Assembly: GCF_900110205.1 (NCBI RefSeq)
Contig: NZ_FOCV01000006.1
Coordinates: 124,001 to 188,000 of the forward strand
Source of the DNA: Rhizobium tibeticum
Lineage (GTDB): Bacteria; Pseudomonadota; Alphaproteobacteria; Rhizobiales; Rhizobiaceae
Direction of reading: 5' to 3'
Length of the DNA: 64,000 bases
Made by a program: the position numbers and the translations under genes. The notes under the pieces are model-generated. The model made no database searches and was not told where the DNA came from. It worked only from the letters and a program-made list of their open reading frames with translations. Shown here piece by piece: positions 8,300 through 17,326 of this stretch. The first letter of the stretch is position 1; each line of letters begins with the position of its first letter.

Positions 8300-8998
8300 T
8301 CATTCAGAAATGAATTCAAGACCGGCGCTCAGATGCCGATCCATGTGATAGATGAAAGCAATCCGGTTGCGATCGCGCAGCGCTTGAAGAATGTCGCTGT
8401 GCTCGCTCACAACCGTCTGCAGCGTCAATCGTTGCGATTTACCCGCAAGCATCAAGCGCTGAATGACCGGCTTCAGCATGCCATAGGTTTCCGACAATGT
8501 GCGATTGCCCGCGCCATCCACCAGCATGCGGTGAAACTGGAAGTCGAGTTCGGAGGCACGCTCGGCGCTTTGCGCTGTCAGAATGGTCGCATTGACCGCC
8601 TCCATTTCGGCAAGAGCCTGTTCCGTAAGGCGCTCAGCAAGCACATCGAACAGGTTCATTTCCGTCAGCCGCCGATACCCCTGTATGTCGCGGAAAGCAT
8701 CGACGGAAATCTCCATGGCAAAAGAAAAGAGATCGCGCATCGCGTCTTGATGCTGGTCTGTCAGGACGGCGCCGACCTTTTGCCTGGATTCAGCGACACC
8801 ATACGCCTTCAACGTGCGGAAGGCCTCACGCACCGTATTCCGACTGGACTCGAACATCGTCGCCAGTTCGACCTCGCTCGGCAAGACGTCACCTACGCCA
8901 AGCCCACGCTCGCGGATCAGAAGGCGGATTTGGCGCACGACGTCATCGACTGCCGAAGCGCGATTGCCTGACTCCACTCCAATCACCTCCGTTTCCAT
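8300..8998 (-). CDS. GntR/FadR-family transcriptional regulator
   Basis: 232 residues. The N-terminal winged helix-turn-helix spans about residues 15-80 (VVRQIRLLIRERGLGVGDVL, PSEVELATMFESSRNTVREAF), the hallmark of GntR. The remaining helical part is an FCD ligand-binding domain with the metal-binding pattern D-x(3)-H (DFQFHRMLV) and later HxxI and H residues. FadR-type GntR proteins often sense hexuronates (UxuR, ExuR). It is co-oriented with the SDR gene and divergent from uxuA, so it probably represses both directions until glucuronate or mannonate is present. Inverted half-sites occur in the intergenic region. Confidence 0.9.
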   Translation of the reverse strand: METEVIGVESGNRASAVDDVVRQIRLLIRERGLGVGDVLPSEVELATMFESSRNTVREAFRTLKAYGVAESRQKVGAVLTDQHQDAMRDLFSFAMEISVDAFRDIQGYRRLTEMNLFDVLAERLTEQALAEMEAVNATILTAQSAERASELDFQFHRMLVDGAGNRTLSETYGMLKPVIQRLMLAGKSQRLTLQTVVSEHSDILQALRDRNRIAFIYHMDRHLSAGLEFISE

Positions 8999-9012
8999 AC
9001 TATCAGCCTAAT

Positions 9013-9087
9013 ATGTTGGGTTTAATTTCACAATGATCGATTTCTTCTTGCCTCAAGGCGATGAGATTGCGATGAATTGTCCAACAT
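9013..9087. promoter_or_regulatory. Divergent promoter/operator region of the GntR and uxuA genes
   Basis: ATGTTGG at 9013-9019 and its exact inverse CCAACAT at 9081-9087 flank the 105-bp gap between the two divergent genes. The second copy lies just before the uxuA ribosome-binding site (GAGGAG, 9091-9096). Such spaced half-sites suit a dimeric GntR repressor, but binding is not shown. Confidence 0.35.
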
Positions 9088-9103
9088 TTCGAGGAGATGT
9101 CCT

Positions 9104-10291
9104 ATGTTGGAAAGTTGGCGCTGGTTCGGGCCTCAGGACCCGGTTACATTGTCCCATGCCCGTCAGGCGGGCGCACAGGGTATCGTGACGGCCCTCCACC
9201 ATATCTATGACGGCCGCGTCTGGAGGCCGGAGGACGTGGCCGAACGAATGGCACTCGTGAGAGATGCCGGCATGGTCTGGTCGGTCTGCGAGTCCATTCC
9301 CGTCAATTCGGCGATCAAACTGCGAAACGAAAACTGGCGGGGTTATGTCGACGCATGGAAGCAGAGCCTCGCCAATCTCGGCAAAGGCGGCGTGCCTATT
9401 GTCTGCTACAACTTCATGCCGGTCGTGGACTGGACGCGCACAAACCTCCTTTACCCAACCCCCGTCGGCGGTCTGGCGCTGCGCTTCGACATGATCGACT
9501 TCATCGCCTATGACGTCTTTGTCTTGAAGCGTGTGGCAGCCGAAGACAGCTACGACGCCGCACTCGTCGAGGCGGCGCGAAAGCGATTGGCGTCCATGAG
9601 CGAGGAGGATGTGCAAACCCTCGAAAAAAATATTATCGCCGGCCTGCCCGGCGGCGAGGACAGCCACACGCGCGAAACCATCCGCACGCACATTGCAGCG
9701 TTCGACGAGCTCTCAGACGACGACATGCGCAGCAATCTGGTCGACTTTCTCAAGGAGGTCGTGCCGGTGGCCGTCGAAAACAATGTCCGTCTTGCAATTC
9801 ACCCCGACGACCCTCCGTTCTCGTTGTTCGGGTTGCCGCGCGTCGTATCAAGGGCGGAAGATATCGAGACCATTTTCGCGGCGGTCGATCACACCGCCAA
9901 TGGTATAACCCTTTGCGCCGGGTCCTACGGCTCGCGTCACGGAAACGACGTCGTCGACCTGGCGAGCCGCTTTGCCGAGCGCATCCACTTCGCGCACCTG
10001 CGAAATGTGAGCAAGGAACCAGATGGTTCCTTCGTCGAAGCCGAGCACCTTGGTGGAGACGTCAACATGGTTTCACTGATTTCGGTCCTGCGCCGAGAAG
10101 AACGTCGCCGGGCCGCAGTCGGCAGGACCGACAGCATTATTCCAATGCGTCCCGACCACGGCCATCTCCTGATCGACGACCAGACGAAGACGGTCAATCC
10201 AGGCTATTCCTGCATCGGCCGGCTGAAGGGACTGGCGGAGCTCAGAGGCGTGATCGCAGCGGTAGATCAGCTGGACGTTCGAGCAGCCTGA
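9104..10291 (+). CDS. uxuA: Mannonate dehydratase
   Basis: 395 residues from the ATG at 9104 (GAGGAG, 7-nt spacer). The start MLESWRWFGPQDPV, HHIYDGRVW, the VCYNFMPVVDWTRT segment, HPDDPP and LCAGSYGSR are all typical UxuA sequence, as is the late RPDHGHLL motif. The family is a Mn/Fe-dependent TIM barrel that dehydrates D-mannonate to 2-keto-3-deoxygluconate in glucuronate breakdown; length agrees with the family. It is divergent from a FadR-type regulator and an SDR that may make mannonate from fructuronate. Uronate isomerase and KDG kinase are not in this window. Confidence 0.95.
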   Translation: MLESWRWFGPQDPVTLSHARQAGAQGIVTALHHIYDGRVWRPEDVAERMALVRDAGMVWSVCESIPVNSAIKLRNENWRGYVDAWKQSLANLGKGGVPIVCYNFMPVVDWTRTNLLYPTPVGGLALRFDMIDFIAYDVFVLKRVAAEDSYDAALVEAARKRLASMSEEDVQTLEKNIIAGLPGGEDSHTRETIRTHIAAFDELSDDDMRSNLVDFLKEVVPVAVENNVRLAIHPDDPPFSLFGLPRVVSRAEDIETIFAAVDHTANGITLCAGSYGSRHGNDVVDLASRFAERIHFAHLRNVSKEPDGSFVEAEHLGGDVNMVSLISVLRREERRRAAVGRTDSIIPMRPDHGHLLIDDQTKTVNPGYSCIGRLKGLAELRGVIAAVDQLDVRAA

Positions 10292-10354
10292 CGATGACCA
10301 CGTCGTGACGTTGACGGTTGGTGCACCGGTCATGCGGGAATTCACATCGCAGCG

Positions 10355-10759
10355 TCAGGCGCTCCGGCGCACATCGAGCGCATGGCGCAAAGAGGTCTGC
10401 ACAATCGATGGCGAGGCCGGCTTGCTGAGGATGTCCAGCGCGCCCTCAACACGCCCGACGACCGCTTCAGGATTGCCCGTCATGAAAACCACGGTTACGC
10501 CAAATTCCTCGACGAGACGTTCTCCAATCTCTGGCCCCGTTGCACCGTCGGCCAGGTTGACATCCACAAATGCAATGTCAGCCAGCGGCGCCAGCGTCAG
10601 CGCCTGCTCCTTGTCGCGGGCAACACCGGCCACGTCGAGCCCCATTTCCTTGATGGTCGATTCAAGGTCGAGGGCAATCAGGAATTCATCCTCAACGATC
10701 AAGACGCTTTGACGCGCAACGCCGTGTGTCGGCCGCTTGGTTTCGACATCGCTGGCCAT
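10355..10759 (-). CDS. Single-domain response regulator (CheY-like receiver)
   Basis: 134 residues forming one receiver domain and nothing else. Key residues are intact: acidic pair E23-D24, phosphoacceptor D66 (AFVDVN), T94 (VFMTGNPE) and K113 (LSKPA). With no output domain it should act by protein contact or as a phosphate sink. The VxxMTG-P-E core resembles receivers tied to the alphaproteobacterial general stress response (HWE/HisKA2 kinases, PhyR). A promoter of the sigma-EcfG type lies 62 bp upstream, which supports this, but no kinase gene is adjacent. Confidence 0.88.
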   Translation of the reverse strand: MASDVETKRPTHGVARQSVLIVEDEFLIALDLESTIKEMGLDVAGVARDKEQALTLAPLADIAFVDVNLADGATGPEIGERLVEEFGVTVVFMTGNPEAVVGRVEGALDILSKPASPSIVQTSLRHALDVRRSA

Positions 10760-10820
10760 GAAATGTCCCTTGCTTTACTCATTTTACAACTACGCTCAAC
10801 ATGTTGGTTGGCGCCGGGGT

Positions 10821-10845
10821 AACGAATGCCAGGACGATATGTTCC
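10821..10845 (-). promoter_or_regulatory. Sigma-EcfG (general stress response) type promoter
   Basis: On the minus strand GGAAC (complement of 10841-10845) is followed after exactly 16 nt by CGTT (complement of 10821-10824). GGAAC-N16/17-CGTT is the established target of EcfG/RpoE2 sigma factors in Rhizobiales. It points at the receiver gene starting at 10759, leaving a leader of about 50 nt. Confidence 0.7.
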
Positions 10846-10948
10846 GGGTTGGGGCGGAATAACTTACAGCCAAAATACTGTTAACATTGACAAATCGTTA
10901 ACAACGCAACCACAGTGCATGTAAGATGCCAGGTTTTATTCGGGGATA

Positions 10949-11653
10949 TCAACCCTTTGCCTTGAGAACGAGGACAGGTCGGCTGCGAAAGTTGCGCGGA
11001 AACACCGACCTCAGGTTTTCGATTTTCGGCAAGTCGTTGATGACGATGTACGGATTTGTCGGATGGAGAGCGAGAAAATCCTGATGGTAGCGCTCAGCCG
11101 GGTAGAAGCCCTCCAGATTGTCGACGTCGGTCACGATCGGGTCCGGAAAGATGCCGGCCCGGCCGAGTTGCGCAATGTAGCTCTCCGCGATCCGACGCTG
11201 CTGCGCGCTCGCCACAAACAATGCCGATCGGTACTGTGTGCCTGTATCGGGACCCTGGTGGTTTAGCTCTGTCGGATTGTGGGCGACCGAAAAGAAAATC
11301 TGCAACAGCGTCCCGTAGCTGACCTCGGACGGATCGAAGATCACCTCTACCGACTCGGCGTGGCCTGTCGTTCCGGTGCTGACCGTCTCGTAGATCGCCG
11401 TATTGCTTGTTCCTCCTGCGTAGCCAGAGACAGCCGATTTCACGCCCTTCACGTGCTGGAAGACACCTTGAATGCCCCAAAAGCATCCGCCTGCGAACAC
11501 AGCGGTTTCCGCGTTTGCCTTGATGGGCTCGTCGATCACCGGCGGCGGGAGGACAACAGCTCTCTCGGCGGCCGAGACGGGTGATCCCAACAACGTCACG
11601 ACAGCCAGAATGAACCGAAAATCAAACCTTCGGAGAAGAAAAGCGGAACACAT
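10949..11653 (-). CDS. msrA: Peptide methionine sulfoxide reductase A, exported
   Basis: 234 residues. The MsrA catalytic motif GGCFWG is present (FAGGCFWGIQGVF), followed by SGYAGG, TGHAESV and, near the end, YHQDFL, all family hallmarks. MsrA reduces methionine-S-sulfoxide in damaged proteins. An N-terminal hydrophobic segment ending SPVSAAE looks like a signal peptide, so this copy probably works in the periplasm, and the family core starts only after it. The ATG at 11653 is preceded by GGGAG with a 6-nt spacer. It is divergent from the alpha-2-macroglobulin gene, another periplasmic protection protein. Confidence 0.93.
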   Translation of the reverse strand: MCSAFLLRRFDFRFILAVVTLLGSPVSAAERAVVLPPPVIDEPIKANAETAVFAGGCFWGIQGVFQHVKGVKSAVSGYAGGTSNTAIYETVSTGTTGHAESVEVIFDPSEVSYGTLLQIFFSVAHNPTELNHQGPDTGTQYRSALFVASAQQRRIAESYIAQLGRAGIFPDPIVTDVDNLEGFYPAERYHQDFLALHPTNPYIVINDLPKIENLRSVFPRNFRSRPVLVLKAKG

Positions 11654-11851
11654 CGAAGTCTCCCCATTTCATGACGCAACGATGGTGCACGGCGCTCTAT
11701 CAAGCAAATCAAAACCCAGCACCTCACGCCGATGTGACAGCGCTGCGGCAGCACCTGGCTCATTGCGAAACAGCGCATTTGTTCGAGTTGACAACCGGAC
11801 GTGGAGTGCGGAGAGTGCAGCCGGATCAGCGCCAGCATCTCGGGGGGACCT

Positions 11852-14800
11852 ATGTCTGTACGCGCGTTTTTCGCTATCGTCGCCGTTGCTGTCGCGTCAA
11901 TCATCGCAAGCCTTCCTGCCCTGGCGGCGGATACGAAGCGCCAGATCCAGACGATCCAGGACGCCGATTATTTCGGCTTCGATCTGCGCACCGAACAGAA
12001 TGTCACGTTGGATCAGTGTAAAACGTCCTGCATCGGCGACAAATCCTGCAAGGCGTTCACCTACAATCCGAAGGTGAAGTGGTGCTTCCTGAAGTCCGAT
12101 TTCAAGACGATGAATGCCTTCCCGGGCGCCATTGCCGGCAGGATCGTCGAGACAGCCATGCAGCAGGAGCCGGACATCGGCGCAGCCCCTCGCCTCACCT
12201 TCCTCTCCGGCGACGTGATCCAGCAGGCGCGCGACGACAAGGCCAATCTTGACGTGGCCGATGATCAGCAGGGCCAGAGCGCTGACAGTCTGATTGCCGA
12301 TGCCCGCCTCGACCTGACGGCGGGCAATGTCATCGACGCGATGAAGTCCTTCCGCAGTGCGCTTGCTCTTTCGCCGGAGAATGCGGATCTCTGGCTGGAA
12401 GCGGCACGTGCCGGGGACAGCTTTGTCAAGACCGACGACAATAACGGCAGCGAGATCTACGGACAGGCTGTTCTTGCCGCTGTGAACGGCTACGAGTTGA
12501 CCCGGACGACGTCGAGCCGTGCCGAGGCGCTCTCCGTGCTGGCCGCCGCACTCGAAAAGAACACCAATTATCGCGCCGCCCTCAACGCCTACAAGGCAAG
12601 CCTGGCGCTCGTGAACGCCAAGGACGTTCAGGCGGCGTTCTTGCAGCTCAAATCGACGCAAGGATTTCGCATTACCGAACATACGGTCGACGCAGACAGT
12701 GCAAATCCGCGCACCTGCGCGACATTTTCGGAGTCCCTGGTCAAGACTGTGGACTATACGCCTTTCGTGACGCTGAACGGTGCCGCCCCCAAAGCGCTCG
12801 AAACCAAAGACAAGCAGATCTGCGTCGAGGGGCTGACGCATGGCGAAAATTACAAGATCACCTTCCGTACGGGCTTGCCTTCTTCCGTCGATGAAGTCCT
12901 GGAGGCTCCGGTCAGCCTCGATATCTACGTCAAGGATCGCACCGCCAGCGTGCGCTTCACCGGCGACAGCTTCGTGCTGCCGTCGACCGCGCGTCGCGGA
13001 ATTCCGATCGTTTCCGTCAACATGGCCTCCGCCAATCTCAAGCTCTACCGTATCGGTGATCGCGGCATCGCGCCGCTGTTGACGAGCTCGCAATTCCTGA
13101 CCCAGCTCGATGGTTACAGCGCACAACGGATCGAAGACGAAAGCGGTGAACTCGTCTGGCAAGGATCTATCGACGTCGCGAGCGATCTCAACAAGGACGT
13201 CGTCACCAGTTTTCCGGTGGATGAGGCACTGCCCGAGCGCAAGCCGGGCGTCTATGTGTTAACGGCAACCGCCCCGAACGCCCCGGACCAGGACTGGAAT
13301 GCCCAGGCGACGCAATGGTTTGTCGTCTCCGATATTGGTGTCACCACCTACGCAGGCACCGATGGCCTCAACGTGTTCACCCGCTCGCTTGCATCGGCAA
13401 AACCGATCGCCGGCGTCGAGCTGCAGCTTCTCGCGAAGAACAATGAGGTGCTGGGAACCGCTACGACCGACGAGAATGGTCGGGCGACCTTTACCGCCGG
13501 TCTGATGCGTGCCACGGCAGCGCTCACGCCCGCGGTCATCACCGCTAAGCGAGGCACCGCCGACTACGTCTTCCTCGACATGACCCGTGCTGGTTTCGAC
13601 CTGTCCGATCGCGGCGTAACGGGACGCGCTTCGCCAGGTGCGATCGATGTTTTGACCTGGACGGAGCGCGGCATCTACCGCGCCGGTGAGACGGTGCATG
13701 CTGCGGCACTCGCCCGCGATACCGATGGGAACGCCCTCGAGAACCTGCCACTCACCTTCATCTTTCTGCGTCCCGATGGTGTCGAGGACCGCCGAATCGT
13801 CAGTCAGACCATCAATGTTGGCGGCTACTCCGTCGATCTTCCTGTTCAGGAAAGCGCCATGCGCGGCACCTGGACGATGAACATTCACACCGATCCGAAA
13901 GGCTCACCAATTGCGACGAAGACATTCCTTGTCGATGACTTCGTGCCGGATCGCACCGACATGGAGCTCAAGACCGAAGCGAAGGTTATCGGTCCGGACA
14001 CTCCGGCAACCATCAACATCAGCGGCAAGTATCTGTACGGCGCGCCAGCCGCAGGGCTTTCGCTCGAAGGCGATGTCGTCATCAAGCCGACACGGCAGGC
14101 GGAGGCATTCCCTGGCTACGTCTTCGGCCTCGCCGATGAGGAAGCCAGTGAAGACACACGCCAGACCATTGAAGGACTTCCCGAACTCGATGAGAACGGC
14201 GAGGGCATCACGCAGTTGACTGTCGGCGATCTGCCGGCGACGACGCAGCTTCTCAACGCGACGGTCTACATCCGGATGCAGGAAGCCGGCGGTCGCGCGA
14301 TCGAGCGCTCGCTCGCCCTTCCGGTCAAAAACCAAGGCCCGATGATCGGCATCAAACCGGAATTCTCCGGCGACCTTGGGGAGAATTCGATCGCCAACTT
14401 CGCCGTCATCGGCGTTGGAGCGGACGGCGAGAAGCAGGCGATGAGCGGACTGCGCTGGAAGCTCTACAAGCTCAACCGCGGCTACCAATGGTATCGCGAC
14501 GGTACTGCCTGGAAATACGAGCCGATCTTCACAGCGGAGCAGGTTGGCACGGGCAGTGTCAGCGCGACCGAGGACGGGGCGAGAATTTCCTCTGCAGTCG
14601 CTTGGGGGCGCTACCGCCTTGAAGTGGAAAGCACCGAGACCGACGGCCCGGCGTCCAGCGTCGAGTTCGACGCCGGCTGGTTTGTCCAGGCGACGTCGAC
14701 GGAGACCCCTGACGGGCTTGAGATCGCATTGGACAAGGACAGCTACAAGGTCGGCGAAACAGCCAAGCTCAAGGTCTCTTCGCGCTATGCCGGTGAGTTG

Positions 14801-17326
14801 ATGATCGCGGCCGGCACGGAAAACCTCGTTGCCATCCAGAACGCTACGGTTGGTGAGAACGGCGGCGAAGTCGACATCCCGGTCACCGCTGATTGGGGCG
14901 CTGGCGCCTATGTGACTGCGACCTTGTTCCGCCCCGGCGACGCACGAGAGAGCCATATGCCAATGCGCGCCATTGGCGTCAAATGGCTGAAGGTCGACCC
15001 CGCCGACCGCGCACTGCAGGTCAAGATCGACGCGCCGGAAAAGATGCTGCCGCGCGCACCGCTTCCGATTACGCTGGCCGTTGCAGGTGCAGGTGTTACC
15101 GAGGATGCTTATGTCACCGTTGCTGCCGTCGATGTCGGCATTCTCAATCTCACCCGATACGAGCCGCCGAACCCGGAAGATTGGTACTTCGGCCAGCGAC
15201 AGCTCGGTCTCGAGATCCGCGACCTTTACGGACGGCTGATCGACGGTTCGCTCGGCGCTACCGGCAAGCTCAGGACAGGCGGTGATGGCGGTAGCGCGGC
15301 GCTTGAGGGAAGCCCACCGACGCAAAAGCTCGTCGCCTTCTTCTCCGGTCCGGTAAAGCTCGATGCTAAGGGCAAGGCAACCGTCAGCTTCGACATCCCG
15401 CAGTTCAACGGCACAGCCCGCGTGATGGCGGTTGCCTGGTCGAAGGCCGGCGTTGGTCATGGCACGAAGGATGTCATCATCCGCGATCCTGTCGTCGTGA
15501 CGGCGAGCCTGCCACGCTTCCTCGCGCCCGGTGATGCGTCCGAGCTTCGCCTCGATATTGCCAACACCGACGCCCCAGCAGGCGATTATAAGCTGACCGT
15601 TACCGGCAACGACGCGGTGAGTTTGAACCAGGCTTCGCAGACGATCCGCCTTGAATCCGGCGCCAAATCCGCCCTGACACTTGCAGTAACGGCAAAGCAG
15701 CCGGGCACCGGCGGCGTTTCGATCAATCTCTCGGACGCGGGAGGCCTGTCGCTGGATCAAACGGTTGACGTTCCTGTCCGACCGGCTGTTTTGCCGATGA
15801 CCGAACGCCGCGTGCTGGCGCTTAATCCAGGCGCCAAGCTGACAGTCGACAAGGCGCTATTGGCAGACAGTGTGCTGCCAGGTGCCTCCGTGAGTGTCAG
15901 CGTCACGCGCTCGGCGGCCTTTGACATTCCGGCCCTGTTGATGTCCCTCGATCGCTACCCGTTCGGCTGCGCCGAGCAGACGACGAGCCGTGCCCTGCCG
16001 CTGCTCTATCTGAGCGAGCTTGCCAGGCAAGCTGGCCTTGAAGATGACACCGATGTGAAGAAACGCGTTCAGGACGCAATCTACCGGGTGCTTTCCTACC
16101 AGGCCTCGGCCGGAAGCTTCGGCCTCTGGGGACCTGACAGTGGTGATCTCTGGCTTGATTCTTATGTCACCGATTTCCTGACCCGCGCTCGCGAGCAGAA
16201 ATACGACGTACCGGATCGCGCCTTCGCGCAAGCGCTCGAGAACCTGCAGAACGCCTTGAGCTATGACGTCAATGTCAAGGAGCAGGGCGATCAGATTGCC
16301 TATGCGCTTTACGTTCTCGCCCGCAATAAGAAGGCCGCGATCAGCGACCTTCGATATTATGCCGATACGATGATCAACGACTTTCCAACGCCGCTTGCCA
16401 AGGCCCATATCGCGGCGGCACTGGCGCTCTATGGCGATGCGATCCGCTCGAAGAACATCTTCGTCGACGCCTTGCAGATGTCCGAGCAATCGATGGTCAC
16501 GAGGGTCAATCTTTCGAGGACTGACTACGGCTCGGTCCTGCGGGATGGCGCCGCGATCCTTGCCCTCGCAGCCGAAAGCCGTCCGGTCCCGCCAGTGGTT
16601 CAGGAGCTGGCGAAGGCTGTCGCCAAGGAATGGAACCGCAGCAAATATACCAGCACCCAGGAACAGGCATGGATGCTGCTTGCCGCACGCGCCATTCAGG
16701 GCGGCGACGACTCGATCAAGATCGACGTCAACGGCGCGCTGCACAACGGCGCCTATATGGCGAAAATGACTGGAGACGCCTTGATCGGCAATGCGCTTGC
16801 CCTCACCAACCAGACAAACGATCCGGTCTCGGCTGTCGTGACGACGGTCGCCGCTCCCGTTGTGCCGCCGCCGGCAGGCGGCGACGGTTTTGCCATCGAG
16901 CGTACCTACTACACGATGGATGGCGAGCAGACGAATGTGACCGAGGCAAAGCAGAACGAGCGTTATGTCGTCGTTTTGCACATCACGGAAAGCAACAGCT
17001 GGCCGTCGCGCATCGTCGTGACGGATCTGCTGCCGGCCGGCTTCCAGATCGACAATCCAAGCCTTGTAGACAGCGCTCAACTGACCAACTTCGAGTGGAT
17101 CGGCGAGGTCACGGCCGCCCATACAGAATTCCGCAATGACCGCTTCGTGGCCGCGTTCAACCGCTCGGCGGACGACAACCGCGAAATCAATGTCGCCTAT
17201 GTCGTGCGCGCCGTCACACCCGGCACTTATGATCATCCCGCCGCCGTCGTTGAGGACATGTATCGCCCACAGCTTTCTGCCCGCACGGCGACCGGCAAGA
17301 TGGAGGTCACTGCAGCACCGAAATGA
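11852..17326 (+). CDS. Bacterial alpha-2-macroglobulin with N-terminal PAN/Apple domain
   Basis: 1824 residues from the ATG at 11852, with a signal peptide ending ALAADT. Residues about 28-100 form a Cys-rich PAN/Apple domain (DQCKTSCIGDKSCKAFTYN, then KWCFLKSD). The rest is a long series of macroglobulin beta domains, with a bait-type region, and near residue 1370 the thioester motif FGCAEQT (CxEQ) followed by the alpha-helical toroid. These proteins trap proteases covalently in the periplasm. The stop overlaps the start of a PBP1C gene, the usual partner that repairs peptidoglycan after attack, so the pair forms an envelope defence unit. No lipobox is visible after the signal, so it appears soluble rather than lipid anchored. 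Confidence 0.93.
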   Translation: MSVRAFFAIVAVAVASIIASLPALAADTKRQIQTIQDADYFGFDLRTEQNVTLDQCKTSCIGDKSCKAFTYNPKVKWCFLKSDFKTMNAFPGAIAGRIVETAMQQEPDIGAAPRLTFLSGDVIQQARDDKANLDVADDQQGQSADSLIADARLDLTAGNVIDAMKSFRSALALSPENADLWLEAARAGDSFVKTDDNNGSEIYGQAVLAAVNGYELTRTTSSRAEALSVLAAALEKNTNYRAALNAYKASLALVNAKDVQAAFLQLKSTQGFRITEHTVDADSANPRTCATFSESLVKTVDYTPFVTLNGAAPKALETKDKQICVEGLTHGENYKITFRTGLPSSVDEVLEAPVSLDIYVKDRTASVRFTGDSFVLPSTARRGIPIVSVNMASANLKLYRIGDRGIAPLLTSSQFLTQLDGYSAQRIEDESGELVWQGSIDVASDLNKDVVTSFPVDEALPERKPGVYVLTATAPNAPDQDWNAQATQWFVVSDIGVTTYAGTDGLNVFTRSLASAKPIAGVELQLLAKNNEVLGTATTDENGRATFTAGLMRATAALTPAVITAKRGTADYVFLDMTRAGFDLSDRGVTGRASPGAIDVLTWTERGIYRAGETVHAAALARDTDGNALENLPLTFIFLRPDGVEDRRIVSQTINVGGYSVDLPVQESAMRGTWTMNIHTDPKGSPIATKTFLVDDFVPDRTDMELKTEAKVIGPDTPATINISGKYLYGAPAAGLSLEGDVVIKPTRQAEAFPGYVFGLADEEASEDTRQTIEGLPELDENGEGITQLTVGDLPATTQLLNATVYIRMQEAGGRAIERSLALPVKNQGPMIGIKPEFSGDLGENSIANFAVIGVGADGEKQAMSGLRWKLYKLNRGYQWYRDGTAWKYEPIFTAEQVGTGSVSATEDGARISSAVAWGRYRLEVESTETDGPASSVEFDAGWFVQATSTETPDGLEIALDKDSYKVGETAKLKVSSRYAGELMIAAGTENLVAIQNATVGENGGEVDIPVTADWGAGAYVTATLFRPGDARESHMPMRAIGVKWLKVDPADRALQVKIDAPEKMLPRAPLPITLAVAGAGVTEDAYVTVAAVDVGILNLTRYEPPNPEDWYFGQRQLGLEIRDLYGRLIDGSLGATGKLRTGGDGGSAALEGSPPTQKLVAFFSGPVKLDAKGKATVSFDIPQFNGTARVMAVAWSKAGVGHGTKDVIIRDPVVVTASLPRFLAPGDASELRLDIANTDAPAGDYKLTVTGNDAVSLNQASQTIRLESGAKSALTLAVTAKQPGTGGVSINLSDAGGLSLDQTVDVPVRPAVLPMTERRVLALNPGAKLTVDKALLADSVLPGASVSVSVTRSAAFDIPALLMSLDRYPFGCAEQTTSRALPLLYLSELARQAGLEDDTDVKKRVQDAIYRVLSYQASAGSFGLWGPDSGDLWLDSYVTDFLTRAREQKYDVPDRAFAQALENLQNALSYDVNVKEQGDQIAYALYVLARNKKAAISDLRYYADTMINDFPTPLAKAHIAAALALYGDAIRSKNIFVDALQMSEQSMVTRVNLSRTDYGSVLRDGAAILALAAESRPVPPVVQELAKAVAKEWNRSKYTSTQEQAWMLLAARAIQGGDDSIKIDVNGALHNGAYMAKMTGDALIGNALALTNQTNDPVSAVVTTVAAPVVPPPAGGDGFAIERTYYTMDGEQTNVTEAKQNERYVVVLHITESNSWPSRIVVTDLLPAGFQIDNPSLVDSAQLTNFEWIGEVTAAHTEFRNDRFVAAFNRSADDNREINVAYVVRAVTPGTYDHPAAVVEDMYRPQLSARTATGKMEVTAAPK

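Noticed and set aside
8012..8971. 319-codon plus-strand frame across the SDR and GntR genes
   Set aside because: It is antisense to two well-supported genes and shows no family motif.
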